Positions 6,552 to 9,567 of a stretch of 9,567 nt of DNA are shown here, piece by piece. The DNA lies in the NCBI GenBank assembly GCA_905197585.1, contig CAJJZO010000057.1, positions 1 to 9,567 of the forward strand, in the 5' to 3' direction. The position numbers were made by a program, and so were the translations under genes. Position 1 is the stretch's first letter; every line of letters begins with the position of its first letter. This DNA is from an uncultured Collinsella sp. (GTDB lineage Bacteria > Actinomycetota > Coriobacteriia > Coriobacteriales > Coriobacteriaceae). The notes below the pieces were generated by a model. It saw nothing but the letters and a program-made list of their open reading frames with translations, had not been told where the DNA came from and searched no databases.

Positions 6552-6644
6552 TTGTCCAAGTGCGGCAGATCGGCCCGAAAGAGGAGCGCCGCGTACTTTG
6601 GTACGCAAGCGACGAATGAGCGCCGAGGTGCCGTGCTTGGGCAA
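6552..6644. repeat. Large imperfect palindrome in the pheS-pheT gap
   Basis: Arms at 6552-6567 and 6629-6644 pair along their full length: TTGTCCAAG with CTTGGGCAA, a TG/TG step, then CGGCA with TGCCG. In plus-strand RNA the TG/TG step forms wobbles; in minus-strand mRNA it is a CA/CA mismatch. Inside is a perfect hairpin GCGTAC-TTTG-GTACGC (6591-6606), and AGCGCCG occurs twice in direct orientation (6585-6591 and 6619-6625). It begins 8 bases after the pheS stop, is not followed by a U-tract, and encodes no plausible peptide. It could be a dispersed REP-like repeat or a structured RNA; I cannot tell which from one copy. Confidence 0.55.
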
Positions 6645-6652
6645 GCCGCAGC

Positions 6653-7729
6653 CTAGAACTGATTCAAGAAACGCATATCGCCTGTCATGAGCGTTCTGAG
6701 GTCGGGCAGGTCGTAGCGCAGTGCCGCGACGCGCTCGGCGCCAATGCCAAAGGCGAAGCCGGTGTACTTCTCGGGGTCGATGCCGCAGTTGATCAGGACG
6801 TTGGGGTCGACCATGCCGCAGCCCAGGATCTCGATCCAGCCGCTGTGCTTGCAGAAGTTGCAGCCTTTGCCGCCGCACACGTGGCAGCTCACGTCCACCT
6901 CGCAGGAAGGCTCGGTGAAGGGGAAGAAGTGCGGGCGATAGCGCGTCTTGCGGTCCTCGCCAAACATGCACTTAACAAAGTAGTCGAGCGTGCCCTTAAG
7001 ATCGCCAAAGGTGATACCCTCGTCGACGACCAGGCCCTCGATCTGGTTGAACTGCGGCAGGTGGCAGGCGTCGGCCGTGTCGGGACGGTAGACGGTGCCC
7101 GGGCAGATCATGTAGATGGGCGGCTTCTGCGACTCCATGGTGTGGATCTGCACGCCCGAGGTCTGGGTGCGCAGCAGCACGTCGGACTCGCCGTGAGCGT
7201 GAGCCTCGGGATGCGCGACGCTGCCGGGGTTGTTGTCGACCACATAGAACGTGTCGCGAGCCGAGCGGCTCGGGTGATCCATGGGCGCGTTGAGCGCGGT
7301 GAAGTTGTAGTAGGAGGTATCGACCATAGGGCCGGACTCGACGGTGTAGCCGATGCCGCAGAAGATGTCCTCGGCCTCCTCGATGATCTGCTTGATCAGG
7401 TGCTGGTGACCGATCTGCGGACGGATGCCCGGCAGCGTGATGTCGACGGCCTCGTGCTCGAGTGCGTGCTTGAGGGCGGTGGCCTTCATCTCGGTGGTGC
7501 GCTCGTCGAGCATGCCCTCGATCAGCTGGCGCATCTCGTTGGCGCGTTTGCCCATCATGGGACGATCCTCGGGGGCGAGCTTGCCCATCATACGCATCAG
7601 GCCGGTGATACGGCCCTTGCGACCGAGCAGCTCAACGCGCGCAGCCTCGAGCTTGGCGGCGTCGTCGGCACCTGCGACGAGCTCCTTGGCCTCTTCCTCG
7701 AGTTTGACCAGATCATCAATCAGACTCAT
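6653..7729 (-). CDS. pheS: Phenylalanine--tRNA ligase alpha subunit
   Basis: Catalytic class II chain that activates phenylalanine with ATP and transfers it to tRNA-Phe; works with PheT. It has 358 residues, normal for the family. The first 90 or so residues are a charged helical arm (MSLIDDLVKLEEEAKELV), the usual tRNA-binding coiled coil. Core motifs seen are LLRTQTSGVQIHTM (186-198), PGTVYRPD, FNQIEGLVVDEGITFGDLKGTL, FPFTEPSCEVDV (270-281) and motif 3 GFAFGIGAERVAALRY (324-339). Four cysteines in CxxC-x4-CxxC spacing (282, 285, 290, 293) form a small zinc-ribbon-like insert found in many bacterial PheS proteins but absent from E. coli. The frame stays open upstream into the leader, but the ATG at 7727-7729 has AAAGGGA in front and begins the typical protein. 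Expression is controlled by the upstream T-box. Confidence 0.97.
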   Translation of the reverse strand: MSLIDDLVKLEEEAKELVAGADDAAKLEAARVELLGRKGRITGLMRMMGKLAPEDRPMMGKRANEMRQLIEGMLDERTTEMKATALKHALEHEAVDITLPGIRPQIGHQHLIKQIIEEAEDIFCGIGYTVESGPMVDTSYYNFTALNAPMDHPSRSARDTFYVVDNNPGSVAHPEAHAHGESDVLLRTQTSGVQIHTMESQKPPIYMICPGTVYRPDTADACHLPQFNQIEGLVVDEGITFGDLKGTLDYFVKCMFGEDRKTRYRPHFFPFTEPSCEVDVSCHVCGGKGCNFCKHSGWIEILGCGMVDPNVLINCGIDPEKYTGFAFGIGAERVAALRYDLPDLRTLMTGDMRFLNQF

Positions 7730-7815
7730 GTCTTCCCTTTCGTCTCTCGCGTTCCCCGCTTGCCGAGGCGGCTGCCGCCGTCTGACGTTGCGAAAACGCG
7801 GCCCGGTTCGGTAAC

Positions 7816-7855
7816 AAAAAACCGCCCTCGGGCATGTGCATTGCCCAAGGACGGT
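7816..7855 (-). terminator. T-box leader terminator hairpin
   Basis: The arms at 7842-7855 and 7821-7834 pair over 14 bp with two G-U wobbles around a seven-base loop, followed by six consecutive U residues in the minus-strand RNA. The upstream arm overlaps the end of the T-box antiterminator, so the two folds exclude each other. It lies about 85 bases before the pheS start. Confidence 0.9.
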
Positions 7856-8095
7856 TGAATTCCGCGGTACCACCTTGTTTGACCCGGCGGATGTCTGGCC
7901 CGCCGCGCCCACTCTTTGCCCCTTGTCGCGAGGCTCACGGCTTCCCTACTGGGACATCGCCGCCGCTGGCCGCGCGCCCGTTGAGGTCGCTGCTCGGGAG
8001 TGAACGCTTGGCCCTTGTCACCGCAGGAAGGCTTGCAGCCCATGACCTTCCCTCTCTTGCCGGCGACGCGGCGGGCAAAACCCTCTCCGTCAACG
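7816..8095 (-). promoter_or_regulatory. T-box riboswitch (tRNA-Phe) controlling pheST
   Basis: The minus-strand leader carries the T-box sequence AAGGTGGTACCGCGG (7875-7861), whose UGGU bulge would pair with the ACCA end of tRNA-Phe (discriminator A). Stem I can be drawn: GTCGCCGGCA pairs with TGCGGTGAC, an AGAGAG bulge of the AG-bulge type follows, and GGAAGG/CCTTCC closes a distal loop containing GCUG, fitting the GNUG motif. Below it, GCCC/GGGC and GGAG/CTCC helices enclose a loop with UUC followed by A at 8004-8002, the likely phenylalanine specifier. Uncharged tRNA-Phe should stabilise the antiterminator and allow pheST transcription. Class and position are secure; the specifier and the 5' boundary are inferred by hand folding. 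Confidence 0.92.
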
Positions 8096-8101
8096 CATTG
8101 G

Positions 8102-8130
8102 GCTATAGGATAACACATTCTACGTGTGCA
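8102..8130 (-). promoter_or_regulatory. Candidate promoter of the pheST T-box transcript
   Basis: On the minus strand TGCACA (8130-8125) and TATAGC (8107-8102) are 17 bases apart, each matching 4 of 6 consensus bases. Transcription would start near 8095, just before Stem I of the T-box. An overlapping TATCCT at 8112-8107 is an alternative -10. The position fits better than the sequence does. Confidence 0.35.
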
Positions 8131-8233
8131 TCGCCGCGTTCCGTTTTGTTCGCGCTGGGTACAAGGCAGGTAGCTGTGCAAACTGGCCGTGCACCCGTCT
8201 GCGGCGCTCGGCCTGCGAGATTAAGGATACGGT
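8131..8233. other. Divergent spacer upstream of the M32 carboxypeptidase
   Basis: About 100 bases between the T-box promoter region and the carboxypeptidase start. It must hold the plus-strand promoter, but I could not find a -35/-10 pair that stands out. The end of the spacer provides AAGGA as the ribosome site for the gene. Confidence 0.4.
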
Positions 8234-9567
8234 ATGGGAAAGAAACTCGATAAGAAGGCCAAGGCCGCCGTGGCAAAGGCTGCCAAGGGCGTCAAGGTTG
8301 CTAAAGCCGACAAGGCCGTCAAAAAATTCCGCAAACTCGAGGGCAAGCTGTGGACTCGCGAGTACCTGCTCAAGATTGCCGAGTTCGATGGAGCGACGAT
8401 TGCTCCTGCCAACGGTGCTGCCGCCCGTGCCGACGCCATGGGCACGCTTGCCGGCGAGCATCACAAGCTACTGACCAGCGAGAAGTCCGTTGAGCTCGTA
8501 CGCTCGTTAGCGCGCGAGACGGTTGCAGGCGGACATGTAGACGACCCGCAGCTGCTCGACGAGATCCGTGTGCTCGGTCGCGACCAGCGCGAGGCAAGCG
8601 TCATCCCCACCGAGGAGGCCGAGGCCTGGACCAGGCTCACCTGCGAGGCCGATGCCGTGTGGCACAAGGCCAAGACGGCTAATGACTGGGCGAGCTTTGA
8701 GCCCTATGTGGATAGGATCGTCGCCCAACTTAAGCATCAGGCCGAACTTATGGACCCCAAGCGCGACCCATACGATGTTTGGCTCGACCAGTACGAGCGC
8801 GGCCTTTCCGCCAAGAGCTTCGATGCGTTTTGCGATGAGGTCAAGGCGACGGTCGTGCCGCTCGTGCACGCCATCGGCGAGCGCAGCCAGCAGCCCGATG
8901 CCGACTTTTTGCACGCCCGCGTGCCCGAGGCCGCCCAGCGCGCCATGAGCTTCGACCTTATGAAGCTTGTCGGCCTGAACCTGGACGACACCACGCTTGC
9001 CTTTACCGAGCACCCGTTTAGCGAGGGCTTTGCCGTGGGTGACGCGCGCATCGCGACACACATCTACGAGGACGATTGCATCTCCAACGTCTACAGCATC
9101 ATCCACGAGGCGGGACACGCCATGTACGAGCTGGGCGTCAATCCTGCCTATGCGCGCACCTGTCTTGAGGGTGGCACCTCCATGGGCATCCACGAGAGCC
9201 AGAGCCGCTTTTTCGAGAACACCGTGGGTCGCAGCCGCGCCTTTATGGGACCGCTGCTCGAGGTGCTGCGCCGCCACGCGCCCGAGGTCTACGGCGACGT
9301 CGACGAGGACACGCTCTACCGCGCCGTGAACATCGCGCAGCCGTCGTTGATCCGCACCGAGGCCGATGAGCTCACCTATCCGCTGCACGTTATGGTGCGC
9401 TACGAGATCGAGCGCATGCTGTTTGCCGGCGAGGCCATGGCCAAGGATATCCCCGCGCTTTGGAATCGCTTTATGAACGAGTACCTGGGCATCCCCGTTC
9501 CCGACGACACGCGTGGTTGCCTGCAGGATACGCACTGGAGCGGCGGCTCGTTTGGCTACTTCCCCAC
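8234..9567 (+). CDS. M32-family metallocarboxypeptidase, 3' end cut off
   Basis: A cytoplasmic-type zinc carboxypeptidase of the Taq/Pfu family that trims C-terminal residues from peptides; 444 codons are present and the frame is open at the window edge. The family is about 500 residues long, so only the last part is missing. Motifs are clear: HPFS (260-263), DARIATH (270-276), the zinc site HEAGH at 291-295, HESQSR at 320-325 with the third ligand Glu, RTEADELTYPLHVMVRYEIE (374-393), and QDTHWSGGSFGYFP at the edge. No signal peptide is seen. The first 35 residues are unusual: 13 Lys and 10 Ala, resembling a histone-H1-like tail. The segment that normally reads LxWDQxTxMP is degenerate here (FDGATIAPANGAAARADAM). 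The ATG has AAGGA eight bases upstream. It is divergent from pheS and separate from it in function. Confidence 0.93.
   Translation, partial: MGKKLDKKAKAAVAKAAKGVKVAKADKAVKKFRKLEGKLWTREYLLKIAEFDGATIAPANGAAARADAMGTLAGEHHKLLTSEKSVELVRSLARETVAGGHVDDPQLLDEIRVLGRDQREASVIPTEEAEAWTRLTCEADAVWHKAKTANDWASFEPYVDRIVAQLKHQAELMDPKRDPYDVWLDQYERGLSAKSFDAFCDEVKATVVPLVHAIGERSQQPDADFLHARVPEAAQRAMSFDLMKLVGLNLDDTTLAFTEHPFSEGFAVGDARIATHIYEDDCISNVYSIIHEAGHAMYELGVNPAYARTCLEGGTSMGIHESQSRFFENTVGRSRAFMGPLLEVLRRHAPEVYGDVDEDTLYRAVNIAQPSLIRTEADELTYPLHVMVRYEIERMLFAGEAMAKDIPALWNRFMNEYLGIPVPDDTRGCLQDTHWSGGSFGYFP

Noticed and set aside
6845..7858. A 337-codon plus-strand open frame opposite pheS and part of its leader
   Set aside because: Antisense shadow of pheS, and it crosses the T-box terminator, which a real gene would not.
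7726..8181. A 151-codon minus-strand open frame upstream of pheS
   Set aside because: It coincides with the T-box riboswitch, and the peptide is Arg/Gly-rich without any recognisable pattern. The RNA structure explains the sequence.
8507..9535. A 342-codon minus-strand open frame opposite the M32 carboxypeptidase
   Set aside because: The opposite plus frame carries HEAGH, HESQSR and other family motifs; this one has none and is a shadow.

Overview
The window looks like chromosomal DNA from a high-GC Coriobacteriia member, most like Collinsella. That is a judgement from codon usage, the style of the proteins and the gene set, not from a database search. Most of it is ordinary core and transport DNA. 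I see no IS element, phage gene, CRISPR array, tRNA or rRNA.

Layout from left to right. Positions 1-131 hold the last 42 codons of an unrecognised plus-strand gene. It converges on a minus-strand gene (128-976) that resembles the zinc-dependent phospholipase C family; the two stop codons share one CTAG. Next comes a minus-strand three-gene operon, transcribed right to left: cbiM with a fused N-like module, then cbiQ, then cbiO. This is a complete ECF-type transporter for nickel or cobalt. Its upstream region has a good sigma-70-type promoter. Just downstream of the predicted start site is a perfect inverted repeat, GTGTTAC-N14-GTAACAC, which matches the NikR operator form I recall from delta-proteobacteria. 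This points to nickel as the substrate and to nickel-dependent repression.

The centre holds pheS and pheT on the minus strand, the two subunits of phenylalanyl-tRNA synthetase. A roughly 280-base leader upstream of pheS is a T-box riboswitch. It has a recognisable Stem I, a likely UUC (Phe) specifier, a T-box sequence with UGGU, and a strong terminator, so uncharged tRNA-Phe should switch the operon on. The 184-base gap between pheS and pheT is unusually long and rich in inverted repeats. It may be an inserted dispersed repeat or a regulatory RNA, and it is the least explained part of the window. A terminator hairpin lies about 110 bases past pheT and overlaps the cbiM promoter.

The right end (8234 to the edge) holds most of a plus-strand M32-family metallocarboxypeptidase gene, divergent from pheS, with an unusual Lys/Ala-rich N-terminus. 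Long open frames opposite pheT, pheS, cbiMQ and the carboxypeptidase are high-GC shadows. I found no convincing new multi-gene system. The best leads are the NikR-type operator and the structured pheS-pheT spacer.
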